Of a stretch of DNA of 64,000 bases, positions 15,462 through 24,563 are shown in pieces. Source of the stretch: Bacillota bacterium (GTDB lineage: Bacteria > Bacillota > Clostridia > Christensenellales > Aristaeellaceae). The translations under genes and the position numbers were made by a program. The stretch is from assembly GCA_023421395.1 (NCBI GenBank), contig JAEZTL010000017.1, positions 1 through 64,000 on the forward strand. The letters are read 5' to 3'. Positions within the stretch are counted from its first letter, which is position 1. Every line of letters starts with the position of its first letter. Below the pieces are notes generated by a model. That model saw nothing but the letters and a program-made list of their open reading frames with translations, had not been told where the DNA came from and ran no database searches.

Positions 15462-17678
15462 CTACACCATGGTCTCGTCTTTCAGTATCCCGGCCAAATC
15501 CTGCGCGCAAAGCTTTTTCCCACCGACGAAGTACGCCAGGCCCACCGACAGAATAACCGCCGCCGCGAACGCCGCGACGGGCATAAGCGGCATGCCGGCG
15601 AAAAAATCCGAGGCCGGGATCAGGCTTACATTCAAAGCGGCCCAGACGATCGGGACGTTAACGAGGAGGCTGATCAAAAGCGGCTTCAGGGCGACGATGG
15701 CCGCCTCTGAAATCAGAACCTTCCGGACCCCGCCGGGGGTGAGCCCGAGAGCGATGTACCGCGCGAATTCGCGCCTGCGCTGGTGGATGAGCCCCAGCGC
15801 ACAGGAAAACACGCCGCCAAGACCAATGAGGGCGAGCAGCGCCGCCAGCGCGCCGACCACCAGCTTCAGCGCGTTCCGGACCGATACGTTGTACGCCTCC
15901 GTCTGCAGCCTATTCTCCAGCGCATATTCCGCTCCTTCGGGCAGCAGCGCCTCGATCCGGCCCTCAACCGCCGGAACGGTGTCCGGCGCCGCGACACGGA
16001 TGTTGTAGGAAACCGCACCGCTTTTAAAGCGGTCCACGAACGGCCGCCAGGCGCTCTCCGCCATAATCAGTGGCAGCGAGAAATTGTCAAACTCCTGCCG
16101 GATTTCCGGCTCCGCACGCGCGTAGGCGGCGATTTGAACCGGCAGGCCGCCCGAATCCCGCGCGTCGCCCCCGGCGGGGTAAAGACCCAGAACCAACCCG
16201 CGCGCCTCCCCGAGAAAGGGGATCATCTTTCGATCCCTCCGGTTGGAATGGACGCTGTCCCAGATGGCATTGACCGCCACGACCCGCGGCGCGTCTCCAG
16301 TCTCCGCGCCGGTTCCGGCGTCGCGCCGGTACGCCGCGAAGCTCTCGTCATCCAGCACCAGAATCGGCGTTTTGACGCGGTACCGCCCGTTTTCCCGCCT
16401 GATTCCGGCGTCTTCGAGCGCGTCAGGGCCCCCCAGCGCGGTCAGTTCCGGGCTCAGCATGTCCCAAGTGAGCCAGGCGCTGGCGGAAATGCTCCGGAAG
16501 GCGACGCAGCTTGAGACGCCTTCGATCTTCCGGATTTCCGCCGCAAGGGCCTCGCCGCCCTCCGCACCGTCCATCGTGAGCATCAGATCCCATCTGTCCT
16601 TGTACCGCTCAAAATACGTGTATTTGGTGCTGATGCCGGAAATGGCCTCCAGATTTACAAAGCTGAAAAAAACCAGTGAGGCCAGCGTCAGCGAGAGGAT
16701 GGCGGTCCGGAATGCGCGCCTTCTCCCGTGCATGGACTTTCGCGCCAGCTCTCCCTCGATGCCCAGGAAGGCGGAAGCGATCCGGAAGCGCCGCATTTTC
16801 TTTGCGGGCCGGTCCGCCCCGTACCGGAGGGCCTCCAGCGGGCTCAGGCGGCTGATCCTCCGGGCCGGGATGAGGGCGGACAGCCACACCGTCAGGCCCG
16901 AGAGCGCGAGGGCGGCGAGGGCGACGGACGATCTGTACCGGAACGCGACTTCGCGCGCCCGAACGGGGTTTACGACGCTCCGGATGAACGCCATAAAGCC
17001 GTAGGTCAGCCCCGCGCCGGCGGCCGTCCCCAGAATCACCGGGACGAGGCACAGCGCCAGCGCCTCAAAGACCAGCGCAGACCGGATCTGCCGGGGTGTG
17101 GCACCCACGCTTTTCAGAATGCCCAGCTGGCGTATCCGGGCGTCCATCGATACTTGAAAGGCGTTGTGGATGATCATAACGAGGGCGGCGCACGCCGTGA
17201 GCGCGATGGCCAGGTAGGCGACGAGCACTGGCGGCGGCCCCTCCCCCCGCTCCGGCGAAAAGATCAGCCACAGCGACAGCAGTTCGGAGTGGTATTGAAT
17301 CTCCGGCGTTTTCCCATCCCCGACCGGCCCGATTTCCGCGGCGATCTTCGGGAGGTCCTGATAGACCGTCCGGGGATTCGCCAGGTAGACGAACACCGTC
17401 TGCGCGCCGCCGGTGGCTTCGCCCGGGACGGCCGCCCGCACGTTCGGATGGCGCCGGATGATCTCCAGCCCCTCTTCGGTCAGGCTTCCGCTCAGCTTCG
17501 CCTGCCAGTCGCCCTCCTCCAGCGCGATCGCGTTGACCTCGTCCGCCCAGATGTTATAAAATACGCCGGTCGTCAGCGACAACAGCACGGAAGCGATCAG
17601 CGCCGCGACGGCAATGGATGCGCCGGCGGCCCGGTTGCTCTTGATGGAATTCAGGGAATATTCCCTCCACACGTTCAA
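15462..17678 (-). CDS. ABC transporter permease with two FtsX-like domains
   Basis: The 738-residue protein has an N-terminal membrane anchor, a large extracytoplasmic region, an FtsX block of three segments near residues 150-260 ending in PARRISRLSPLEALRYG, a second anchor near 335, another extracytoplasmic region, and a C-terminal FtsX block of three segments. This layout is that of BceB/MacB-like permeases, which export or sense peptides or lipoproteins in partnership with a LolD-type ATPase, here encoded just upstream. The first codon is probably TTG 17678 (AGGAGG 4 bases away) or GTG 17672; neither spacing is ideal. No adjacent two-component system is present. Confidence 0.88.
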   Translation of the reverse strand: MNVWREYSLNSIKSNRAAGASIAVAALIASVLLSLTTGVFYNIWADEVNAIALEEGDWQAKLSGSLTEEGLEIIRRHPNVRAAVPGEATGGAQTVFVYLANPRTVYQDLPKIAAEIGPVGDGKTPEIQYHSELLSLWLIFSPERGEGPPPVLVAYLAIALTACAALVMIIHNAFQVSMDARIRQLGILKSVGATPRQIRSALVFEALALCLVPVILGTAAGAGLTYGFMAFIRSVVNPVRAREVAFRYRSSVALAALALSGLTVWLSALIPARRISRLSPLEALRYGADRPAKKMRRFRIASAFLGIEGELARKSMHGRRRAFRTAILSLTLASLVFFSFVNLEAISGISTKYTYFERYKDRWDLMLTMDGAEGGEALAAEIRKIEGVSSCVAFRSISASAWLTWDMLSPELTALGGPDALEDAGIRRENGRYRVKTPILVLDDESFAAYRRDAGTGAETGDAPRVVAVNAIWDSVHSNRRDRKMIPFLGEARGLVLGLYPAGGDARDSGGLPVQIAAYARAEPEIRQEFDNFSLPLIMAESAWRPFVDRFKSGAVSYNIRVAAPDTVPAVEGRIEALLPEGAEYALENRLQTEAYNVSVRNALKLVVGALAALLALIGLGGVFSCALGLIHQRRREFARYIALGLTPGGVRKVLISEAAIVALKPLLISLLVNVPIVWAALNVSLIPASDFFAGMPLMPVAAFAAAVILSVGLAYFVGGKKLCAQDLAGILKDETMV

Positions 17679-17719
17679 TCAGCCTCCTTCGCGGCGGCGC
17701 GGCCGTCTGATTTGAAGCG

Positions 17720-18403
17720 CTACCGCCCGACCGCCCGATCCGACAGGACCCGGCCGTCCTCCAGCGTGACGATCCGGTCCGCCTCCAGCGCGATGTCCTC
17801 ATCGTGGGTGATCAAAAGGACGGTCTGGTTCAGCTCCCGGTTGGAGCGCTTGAGCAGCGCCACAATCTCCCGGCTGTTTTTCCGGTCCAGGTTCCCGGTG
17901 GGCTCGTCGGCCAGCACGATCGCGGGGCGGTACAAAAGCGCGCGCGCGATCGCCGCGCGCTGCTGCTGTCCGCCGGAAAGCTGACCCGGCAGGAAGGAAA
18001 GCCTGTCCTCAAGCCCCAGCGCGCCGAGAATCCGGCTGAGATGCGCCGGGTCGGGCTTACGCCCGTCCAACAGCATCGGGAGCAGGATGTTCCGTTCCAC
18101 CGTCAGCGTGGGGACGAGGTTGTAGAACTGATAGATGAGCCCCACCTTCCTGCGCCGGAAGAGGGCGGCTTCGGTGGCGCTGAACCCGGAGATATCACGG
18201 CCCTCAATCCAGATTTTGCCCTCCGTCGGCCGTTCCACGCCCCCAATCAGGTGGAGCAGCGTGGACTTGCCCGATCCGGACGCGCCCACGACGGCCACGA
18301 ACTCGCCCGCCTCAACCGTCAGGTCCAGCCCGTTCAGCGCCGTCACCCGGTTCTCGCCCAAACCGTATGCCTTCGTAACCCCTTCGCAGTGTAAAAGATG
18401 CAA
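17720..18403 (-). CDS. ABC transporter ATP-binding protein (LolD/MacB-type)
   Basis: The 227-residue protein contains Walker A GASGSGKST, Q-loop YQFYNLVPTLTV, signature LSGGQQQRAAIARAL, Walker B IVLADEPTGNLD and the H-loop ITHDEDIA. It is the cytoplasmic partner of the FtsX-type permease 41 bases downstream. Residues before LHLLHCEG do not belong to the family, and GGGAGGG lies 7 bases ahead of a TTG at 18403, so that TTG is my start. The substrate of the pair is unknown. Confidence 0.9.
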   Translation of the reverse strand: MHLLHCEGVTKAYGLGENRVTALNGLDLTVEAGEFVAVVGASGSGKSTLLHLIGGVERPTEGKIWIEGRDISGFSATEAALFRRRKVGLIYQFYNLVPTLTVERNILLPMLLDGRKPDPAHLSRILGALGLEDRLSFLPGQLSGGQQQRAAIARALLYRPAIVLADEPTGNLDRKNSREIVALLKRSNRELNQTVLLITHDEDIALEADRIVTLEDGRVLSDRAVGR

Positions 18404-19171
18404 TGTCAAGCCCTCCCATCCGCCGCGACGCGCTGGCTCATGGAACGGACAGCCAAAATGGCGGCTTGCGGCCACAGGAGCCCGTCATCATCCGGCCGTC
18501 AGATTCCGCCATCGCCACCTCTTGTTCCGATCGGTCCATGCGCACCGCCATGCGGGCCTCCCGGCCATCTTCCGGAGCCGGCGATGGCTATCGAAATATG
18601 CCGGCCGGCCCGGAATATGCGTCATAAGGGTATTATAATAGGATGAACGCAATGCGGCAACCTTTTGATATGGATTCTACCCGAAACCGCGTGCCGCTTC
18701 CCCAATCGGATGGTGACCGCCCCATCCCCGAGCTCGCTCTTGGGGATGGACAGCGCGCCATGACGGATTCGTACCCTTGCAGTCCGGATCCGCCGCGGTC
18801 CGCAGCGCCTTCGGGTACAGGCATTGCCCTCACATGGGTGGGCGCCTGGCTGAGAGCAGCGTCTCTTTCCGGCCGGACGCCAAGAATGACACGCGCAGCG
18901 GTCCTCCTGCCGGTGTTCGTCCACGGTCCCCTGTGCGCCGCCACGCGCTCCTCAAAGCCCGGCCCGCAGTCCCCTGGCGGCTTCAGCGGTTTTTCCTAAA
19001 AAGCGCGAATCCAATCCCCGCGCTTTGCGGCGGCACAGGAAGGCTCGCCAACAACGGCGCGTCGATCAACGCGTCAGGTCTCCCTTCGTTTGCCCCGACG
19101 GCTGCGAAAGCTTGGCGTGCGCTTGTTCCCGGGTACAACGCCCGGAGCGCCGGAAGACCTCGGGAACGCCT
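18404..19171. other. Gene-poor gap of about 770 bases
   Basis: The gap between the ABC pair and the rbsD-like gene contains the ABC promoter and a leader of about 220 bases. Several open frames exist on both strands, but they are proline/arginine/serine-rich, lack good RBSs and resemble no family I know. A decayed gene is possible. I see nothing else definable here. Confidence 0.5.
18632..18660 (-). promoter_or_regulatory. Sigma-A promoter of the FtsX-type ABC operon
   Basis: On the minus strand TTGCCG (18655-18660) and TATAAT (18632-18637) are separated by 17 bases. It would give a 5' leader of about 220 bases ahead of the TTG start at 18403. Confidence 0.6.
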
Positions 19172-19211
19172 TGAAAAACTGACGCACCGGACCGCGAACG
19201 CGATCCGGTGC
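19172..19211 (-). terminator. Terminator of the second sugar operon
   Basis: GCACCGGACCGCG (19184-19196) and CGCGATCCGGTGC (19199-19211) pair with one mismatch. On the minus strand the hairpin is followed by GTCAG and five Ts, directly after the rbsD-like stop at 19221. Confidence 0.75.
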
Positions 19212-19220
19212 TTTCCTCGC

Positions 19221-19670
19221 TCAATCTTCCGAAAACATCGCGGGATTGAGGATGAATTCCTTATGGAACCGCTCGACGCCGGAGGCTGCGGTCAGCAAAA
19301 TGTTGGAATAGGGCCTCAGTTCACCGGTTCGCACAAAAAACCGCGCCCGGCGTTGCGCCTCGAAGAGAAACGTGCTTTGCGGGGCCGTTTCACGCGTCTG
19401 CCGGGGCATGAGCGCCATAAGGTAATCGTATGTTTCGAGGTTGTGGACCCGCATCTCCTCCGCCACTGAAAACGCCTCCACAATGACCTCTCGCAGGATC
19501 GCGTTCAGGCAGGTCTTTAGCGCGGGCACACCCGGCGTAAGCGCGAGATCAATCCGCCGCGCTCCATCGGGGATGGGAAAGCCCGCATCGCAAAGCATGA
19601 AGCAGTCCGTGTGGCCCAGGCTTGTCAGCGCCTCCATGAGCTGCGGATGAATGACGCCCTTGGATTTCAT
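19221..19670 (-). CDS. rbsD: RbsD/FucU-family sugar pyranase (mutarotase)
   Basis: The 149-residue protein aligns with D-ribose pyranase: HPQLMEALTSLGHTD with His20, DAGFPIP with Asp28 (both match the catalytic positions of RbsD), IDLAL, and a C-terminal RTGELRPYSNILL that forms the sugar site. It would speed pyranose-furanose conversion of sugar brought in by the neighbouring importer. It is a little longer than classical RbsD (about 131-139), with an added C-terminal tail. ATG 19670 follows AGGAGG by 9 bases. RbsD and FucU are similar, so ribose versus fucose-like sugar is not settled. Confidence 0.85.
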   Translation of the reverse strand: MKSKGVIHPQLMEALTSLGHTDCFMLCDAGFPIPDGARRIDLALTPGVPALKTCLNAILREVIVEAFSVAEEMRVHNLETYDYLMALMPRQTRETAPQSTFLFEAQRRARFFVRTGELRPYSNILLTAASGVERFHKEFILNPAMFSED

Positions 19671-19813
19671 GGGTAAGTCCTCCTTGCACAGTCCAAAGTC
19701 GGATACAGGCCGGCGCCGCAAACGGGCGCCCGGCGCGCCGAAACACAGAAAATGTCCGGTCGGGGCCGCCGCGAAGGCGTACCCCGCCCGGACAGACGAG
19801 GGAGGCGGCGGAA

Positions 19814-20743
19814 TTACTTGATGTACTGGTCCACGTTCTCCTGGGTTACGAGGATGAACGGGATGTCCATGTCCCCGGCCTCTTCGCCGGCAATCAGCTT
19901 GAGCATCACATCCACGGAGCCCTTGGCCTGGCCAACGGCATCCTGGAAGACCGTGCAGTCGAGCTCGCCGCTCTTGACGGCGGCGCAGGCATCCGCGATG
20001 GCGTCGATGCCGCCCACGAGGATTTTGCCGAGCGCGCCCGCGTCCTTCACGGCGGTCAGCGCGCCCATGGCCATTTCGTCGTTCTGGGCGACGATGGCGG
20101 CCAGATCGGGATTGGCTTGGATCAGGTTTTCGGTGGTGCTCATGGCTTCCTCGCGGCTCCAGTTGCAGGTGGGTTCGGCAACAATCTCGATGTCCGGGTA
20201 GTCCTTCAGGATGTTGGCGTAGCCTTCACGGCGCAGGATTTCGGCGGAAATGCCGTTGGGGCCATGCAGGATGGCGATCTGGCCCTTGCCGCCCAGCTTC
20301 TCCGCGATGTACTTCATCTCCATCTCGCCGGCGACGACGTCGTTGGAGAGGACTTTCGCGGACACAAGGTCGGAATTGACGATGCCGTTGCAGGTGATCA
20401 GCGGGATGCCGGCAGCGCTCGCGGCTTCGACGGCGGGCACCAGGGCGTCGGCGTCCATGGGCAGGAGGATGATGCCGGCGACGCCCTGGGCGATCAGGTT
20501 GTCCACCTGGCCGACCTGCGTCGCGGCGTCAGCCTGCGCGTCGACCGAGATGATGTCCACCTTGCCCTCAAGGCCCAGCTCTTTGATGTAGGCGTGGATG
20601 GTCTCGTTGATGGTGGCCGGGAACTCCGCCTGCAGGCTGAAGCAGGCGACGCCGATGGAGAAGTGATCGGGCGCCTCCGCGAAGCCCAAGACGGGCAGCG
20701 CGACGATGAGCAGCGCGAGCAGGATGCCGATGAGTTTCTTCAT
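19814..20743 (-). CDS. Sugar ABC transporter substrate-binding protein
   Basis: The 309-residue protein has a signal peptide (MKKLIGILLALLIVALPVLG, cleavage after FAEA or nearby) and a type I periplasmic-binding fold: IGVACFSLQAEFPATI, the NLIAQGVAGIILLPMDADALVPAV hinge region (in pieces), GPNGISAEILRREGY and VGGIDAIADA. No lipobox cysteine is present. AGGAGGG lies 8-9 bases before ATG 20743. It lies downstream of its permease gene, separated by 154 bases that hold repeat-like sequence. It probably binds the sugar handled by the RbsD-like protein. Confidence 0.93.
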   Translation of the reverse strand: MKKLIGILLALLIVALPVLGFAEAPDHFSIGVACFSLQAEFPATINETIHAYIKELGLEGKVDIISVDAQADAATQVGQVDNLIAQGVAGIILLPMDADALVPAVEAASAAGIPLITCNGIVNSDLVSAKVLSNDVVAGEMEMKYIAEKLGGKGQIAILHGPNGISAEILRREGYANILKDYPDIEIVAEPTCNWSREEAMSTTENLIQANPDLAAIVAQNDEMAMGALTAVKDAGALGKILVGGIDAIADACAAVKSGELDCTVFQDAVGQAKGSVDVMLKLIAGEEAGDMDIPFILVTQENVDQYIK

Positions 20744-20757
20744 AACAAGATTCCCTC

Positions 20758-20890
20758 CTATTTTTTGTGTTTCTCCAGAGGAGAAACCAAACTTGACTCC
20801 TCCATGCGCCCGGAAAAAACGTGCCGATGTCCATTTCAGGGTGCAGGAAACCAAGGGGCCTTCGCGACTTGCGCGAAGGGTGCCCCGCCC
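20758..20890. repeat. Possible degenerate copy D of the intergenic repeat
   Basis: GTTTCTCC (20769-20776) and GGAGAAAC (20780-20787) form an inverted repeat followed by CAAACTTG, resembling the TTTCCCC/GGGGAAACCAA palindrome of copy B. The segment CCTTCGCGACTTGCGCGAAGG nearby is a further short hairpin. The match is limited, so this is tentative. Confidence 0.4.
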
Positions 20891-20897
20891 CTCGGGA

Positions 20898-21881
20898 TCA
20901 GGTGTTTCGCTTGTTCCGGGTATCCATGGCGACGGCCAGTACGATGATCGCGCCCTTGGTGATGAGCTGGAAGTACGACGATACGTTCAGAAGGTCCAAG
21001 CCGTTGTTGAGTACGCCCACGATCAAAACGCCCAGCAGCGTCCCCCAGATGGTCCCGACGCCGCCGCTCAGGCTGGTTCCGCCGATGACCACCGCGGCGA
21101 TCGCGTCCAGCTCGTAGCCCTCGCCGGAGGCAGGACTGCCGGCGTTGATCCTCGCGGCCAGCACGACGCCGGCGAGCGAGGCGAAGACCGCGCTCAGCAT
21201 ATACACCAGGTATTTAACCTGGTCCACCTTCAGGCCCGACACGCGCGACGCCTTTTCATTGCCGCCGATCGCGTAGACGTAGCGGCCGAAGCGCGTCTTG
21301 TTCATCACAACGTAGCCGATCAGGAAGCAGGCCAGCATGATCAGGCTGATGACCGGCAGCGCGTCCATCAGGCTGCCGCTGCCAATGAAACGGAAAGCAT
21401 CGGACAGGTTTGAGATCGGCCGTCCATTCGAATAGACCAGCGCCACGCCCCGCGCCATGCTGAGCATGCCCATCGTCGCGATGAACGGTACAATTCTGAC
21501 TTTGACGATCAGAAATCCATTGACAGCGCCAACAAGGACGCCCACCAGGAGGCCCATCAGAATTGGCACGATAACCGGGTAGTTTCCGCCCTGCGCGAAG
21601 CTGGCGGCCACGACGCCCGACAGCGCCACCACGGAGCCCACCGAAAGATCGATGCCGCCGGTCAAAAGCACCAGCATCATGCCCACCGCGATGATGCCGT
21701 TAACCGACACCTGACGGACGACGTTGATGAGATTCTTGGGCGTAAGGAACGTCTTCGTGGCGAAGGACAGGAAAATCAGCATGATCGCAAATGCGATGAG
21801 CACACCGAACCGGCTCAGCATCGCCGCGGGGGTCGTTTGCTTTTGCAGCGAGTTGCGCTGCGCCTGGTTGGAACTGGTCAT
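20898..21881 (-). CDS. Sugar ABC transporter permease (RbsC-like)
   Basis: The 327-residue hydrophobic protein shows GMMLVLLTGGIDLSVGS, VPFIATMGMLSMARG and the coupling loop GGNEKASRVSGLKV, all typical of ribose/xylose-type permeases. Its ATG overlaps the ATPase stop (ATGA at 21878-21881), indicating translational coupling. It is the second such importer in the window and shares family but not close identity with the one at 10631. Confidence 0.95.
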   Translation of the reverse strand: MTSSNQAQRNSLQKQTTPAAMLSRFGVLIAFAIMLIFLSFATKTFLTPKNLINVVRQVSVNGIIAVGMMLVLLTGGIDLSVGSVVALSGVVAASFAQGGNYPVIVPILMGLLVGVLVGAVNGFLIVKVRIVPFIATMGMLSMARGVALVYSNGRPISNLSDAFRFIGSGSLMDALPVISLIMLACFLIGYVVMNKTRFGRYVYAIGGNEKASRVSGLKVDQVKYLVYMLSAVFASLAGVVLAARINAGSPASGEGYELDAIAAVVIGGTSLSGGVGTIWGTLLGVLIVGVLNNGLDLLNVSSYFQLITKGAIIVLAVAMDTRNKRNT

Positions 21882-23377
21882 GACGGTACTCCCTCCCTGT
21901 TCGGAGACGCATAGCGCATGATGGTCTCCTGCGTCACTTCATCTCGGTCAAACGTCGCCTTGAGCACGCCCTCGCTGAATACCAGAATGCGGTCGCTCAT
22001 ACCACACACCTCCGGCATTTCGGAAGACACCATGATCACCGCGATGCCTTCGGCGGTCAGCTGGTTGATGAGGCGGTAGATCTCGCTCTTCGCGCCCACG
22101 TCGATGCCGCGCGTCGGCTCGTCGAGAATCAGAATCCGGGAATGGGTCAGCATCCACTTGGCCAGAACCACCTTTTGCTGGTTGCCGCCGCTGAGCGACT
22201 CCACCGGCGTCGCGCGGCCGGGCGTCTTGATGCCGTGCATCTGGATGCGCTCGTCCGCGACGCGGTTGAGCCTGCGCTCGCTGACAAACGCCGAAGGGTT
22301 GATCATCGCCAGCGCGCTGAGCACGATGTTATCGCGCACGCTGCCGACCAGGTTGAGGCCATACTGCTTGCGGTCCTCGCTGACCAGCGCCATGCCCTGA
22401 CGCACCGCGTCCACAGGTTTGCGGATGTTAACCTCGCGCCCGCCGACAAAGACCTTTCCGGCCGATTTTTTCCGCATTCCGAAGATCGTCTCACAGACCT
22501 CGGTGCGGCCCGCGCCCATCATGCCGGCGAACCCCACCACCTCGCCCGCGCGCACCTCGAAGGACACATCCTGAAACTTTCCGGGGCTGGACAGGTGCTC
22601 GACCTTGAGCAGCACATCGCCCCTGGGGGCGACCACCTTGGGGTAGTAGTCCTCAAGCGTCCGGCCAACCATCGCGCGGATCAGATCATCCCGGGTGAGC
22701 GCCTCGCAGCAGCTGTTCAGGATGAACTTTCCGTCCCTGAGGACGGTAATACAGTCGCAGATTTCGTAGATCTCGTCCATCCGGTGGGAGATGTATACGA
22801 TCGCGACCCCCTGCGCCTTCAGCGAGCGGATGATCTCAAAAAGGCGCCGGACCTCCTCCTCGGAGATCGCCGAGGTCGGTTCGTCCATGATGAGCACCCG
22901 CGAATGATACGAAACCGCCTTCGCAATCTCCACCATCTGCTGGCCGGCCACGGTCAGCCGCCCCAGCTTCATCGTCGGGTCCATGGTAAGGTTCAGCGTT
23001 TCCAGCAGCTCCCGAGTGTCCCGGTTCATCCGCTTGTAGTCCACAAAGCCGTTTTTGAGCGGCTCCCGCCCCAGAAAGATGTTCTCCGCGATGGTCATCT
23101 CCGGGATCAAATTCAGCTCCTGATGGATCATGCAGATGCCGCCGGCGATGGCCTCGCGCGGGCCGCGGAACGTGATGGGCTTCCCGAACAGCGAGACGGA
23201 GCCCGCGTCGGCGGCGTAGATCCCCAGGAGGATCTTCATCAGCGTCGACTTGCCCGCGCCGTTTTCGCCCATCAAGCCGTGCACCTCGCCCGCGCGCAGC
23301 GTCAGGTTGACGCCGTCCAGCGCCCGCACGCCGGGAAAGGTCTTGGATATGCCCCGCATTTCCAGTACTGTTTCCAT
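21878..23377 (-). CDS. Sugar ABC transporter ATP-binding protein, two ABC domains
   Basis: The 499-residue RbsA-like protein has a first cassette with GENGAGKST, HQELNLIPEMTIAENIF and LIMDEPTSAIS, and a second with the degenerate GMMGAGRTEV, LSGGNQQKVVLAK and LILDEPTRGIDVGAK. It energises the permease encoded immediately downstream. Its start at 23377 follows AAGGAGG by about 6 bases, 37 bases after the dehydrogenase stop. Confidence 0.95.
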   Translation of the reverse strand: METVLEMRGISKTFPGVRALDGVNLTLRAGEVHGLMGENGAGKSTLMKILLGIYAADAGSVSLFGKPITFRGPREAIAGGICMIHQELNLIPEMTIAENIFLGREPLKNGFVDYKRMNRDTRELLETLNLTMDPTMKLGRLTVAGQQMVEIAKAVSYHSRVLIMDEPTSAISEEEVRRLFEIIRSLKAQGVAIVYISHRMDEIYEICDCITVLRDGKFILNSCCEALTRDDLIRAMVGRTLEDYYPKVVAPRGDVLLKVEHLSSPGKFQDVSFEVRAGEVVGFAGMMGAGRTEVCETIFGMRKKSAGKVFVGGREVNIRKPVDAVRQGMALVSEDRKQYGLNLVGSVRDNIVLSALAMINPSAFVSERRLNRVADERIQMHGIKTPGRATPVESLSGGNQQKVVLAKWMLTHSRILILDEPTRGIDVGAKSEIYRLINQLTAEGIAVIMVSSEMPEVCGMSDRILVFSEGVLKATFDRDEVTQETIMRYASPNREGVPS

Positions 23378-23414
23378 GGCTCCTCCTTGTCCAATGAAAT
23401 CGCCGTCCGTCGCG

Positions 23415-24446
23415 TCACTCCCGCGTGGGGTGCACGATGATCTTGATGTTGTCGCGGCCGTGGAACATCTTATCGAGCATGTCCCCGAAGCGGTCCAGGT
23501 CGTAGTGGGTGGTGACCAGATCCTTCACCTTGACAAGGCCCAACTCCAGGAACTTCACCGCCCGGTCGAAGCAATGGGTCTGCGCGTAGGAGCCGATCAG
23601 CTTGTATTCCTTCGCGAAGATCTGATACGGGCTCACGCGGATGCGGTCAGCCTCGTTTGCGACACCGTACACCACGATCTTCGCGCCCATCTTGCCGAAG
23701 TCGAAGCACTGCTCCAGCACTTCGGGCGAGCCGGTGGCGTCGATCACGATGTCAAACCCCTCGGGGTACTTTTCTTTGATCTCGCGGGTGTGTTTGCCAT
23801 AATCGCCGCGATCCATCTTCACCACGTCGGCGTAGCCGTTTTTCCGGATCAAATCCAGCTTCATCTGGTTGGACGCGCATACCACCACGTTGGCCGCGCC
23901 GCCGCTTCGGATCAATTGCGTCAGAATGATGCCCGTCGGCCCCGCGCCGAAGATCAGCACGTCGTCGCCGCACTTGACATCGATCATGTCCATCCCGTGG
24001 ATCGCGCAGGCGGTCGGTTCGGCAAAGCACGCCTCGTCATAGCTCAGATGGTCTGCGATCGGGAAGACCTTATCGTAGTTCACCTTTACATACTCCGCGA
24101 AGCCTCCCGGGCCGTTGCAGCCCAGCGAATAGAACTCCTTGCAATACAGCGGCTCGTCGCGCCTGCAATAGTAGCAGTTGCCGCAGAGCACCGTGTTGTC
24201 CGCCGTCACGCGGTCGCCGACTTTAAACCCCTCGGTCGCCTCGCCCACCTCCACGATCTCGCCGGCAAACTCGTGCCCCGGCGTCAGCGGGTAGCGCGAC
24301 AGAAATTCGCCCTCGTGCAGATGGATGTCTGTGCGGCACACGCCGCAGCTGCGCACTTTGATCAGCACCTGATTGGGCGCGATAACCGGTTTTGCTATTT
24401 CCTTGACCTCAAAGTTCCTGGGCTCCGAATAGACGACCGCTTTCAT
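23415..24446 (-). CDS. Zinc-dependent medium-chain dehydrogenase (polyol/sorbitol type)
   Basis: The 343-residue protein has catalytic zinc ligands Cys37 and His58-Glu59 (PGHEFAGEIVEVGE), four structural zinc cysteines (88, 91, 94, 102) and an NAD(P)-binding fold with GAGPTGI. Relatives oxidise sorbitol, threitol, galactitol-phosphate or similar polyols. It is the first gene of the importer operon, so its substrate is probably the imported polyol or sugar. ATG 24446 follows GGAGGAGGG by 8 bases; an ATG 24 bases upstream lacks an RBS. Exact specificity is not readable. Confidence 0.9.
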   Translation of the reverse strand: MKAVVYSEPRNFEVKEIAKPVIAPNQVLIKVRSCGVCRTDIHLHEGEFLSRYPLTPGHEFAGEIVEVGEATEGFKVGDRVTADNTVLCGNCYYCRRDEPLYCKEFYSLGCNGPGGFAEYVKVNYDKVFPIADHLSYDEACFAEPTACAIHGMDMIDVKCGDDVLIFGAGPTGIILTQLIRSGGAANVVVCASNQMKLDLIRKNGYADVVKMDRGDYGKHTREIKEKYPEGFDIVIDATGSPEVLEQCFDFGKMGAKIVVYGVANEADRIRVSPYQIFAKEYKLIGSYAQTHCFDRAVKFLELGLVKVKDLVTTHYDLDRFGDMLDKMFHGRDNIKIIVHPTRE

Positions 24447-24526
24447 GCCGAAAACCCTCCTCCCGAACATAACCGCCCGCGCCGTTCCTGTTTTTTCGCG
24501 GGGCTTTTCATTTTAGGCTTCCAAAT

Positions 24527-24544
24527 AATGTAACCGCTTACATT
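24527..24544. promoter_or_regulatory. LacI/cre-type operator before the dehydrogenase operon
   Basis: AATGTAACCGCTTACATT has perfect 7-bp arms and a CCGC centre. It lies between the LacI gene stop and the dehydrogenase start. It also fits the CcpA cre consensus TGWNANCGNTNNCA, so either the adjacent LacI protein or CcpA could bind. Confidence 0.7.
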
Positions 24545-24563
24545 TTGTTGAAGAAGAAATCCC

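Noticed and set aside
18777..19469. Open frame crossing into the rbsD-like gene from the left gap
   Set aside because: Overlaps the well-supported rbsD-like gene and its terminator antisense; low-complexity composition.
22142..23440. 432-codon open frame opposite the second ABC ATPase
   Set aside because: A His/Asp-rich mirror of the Walker-motif gene on the other strand.
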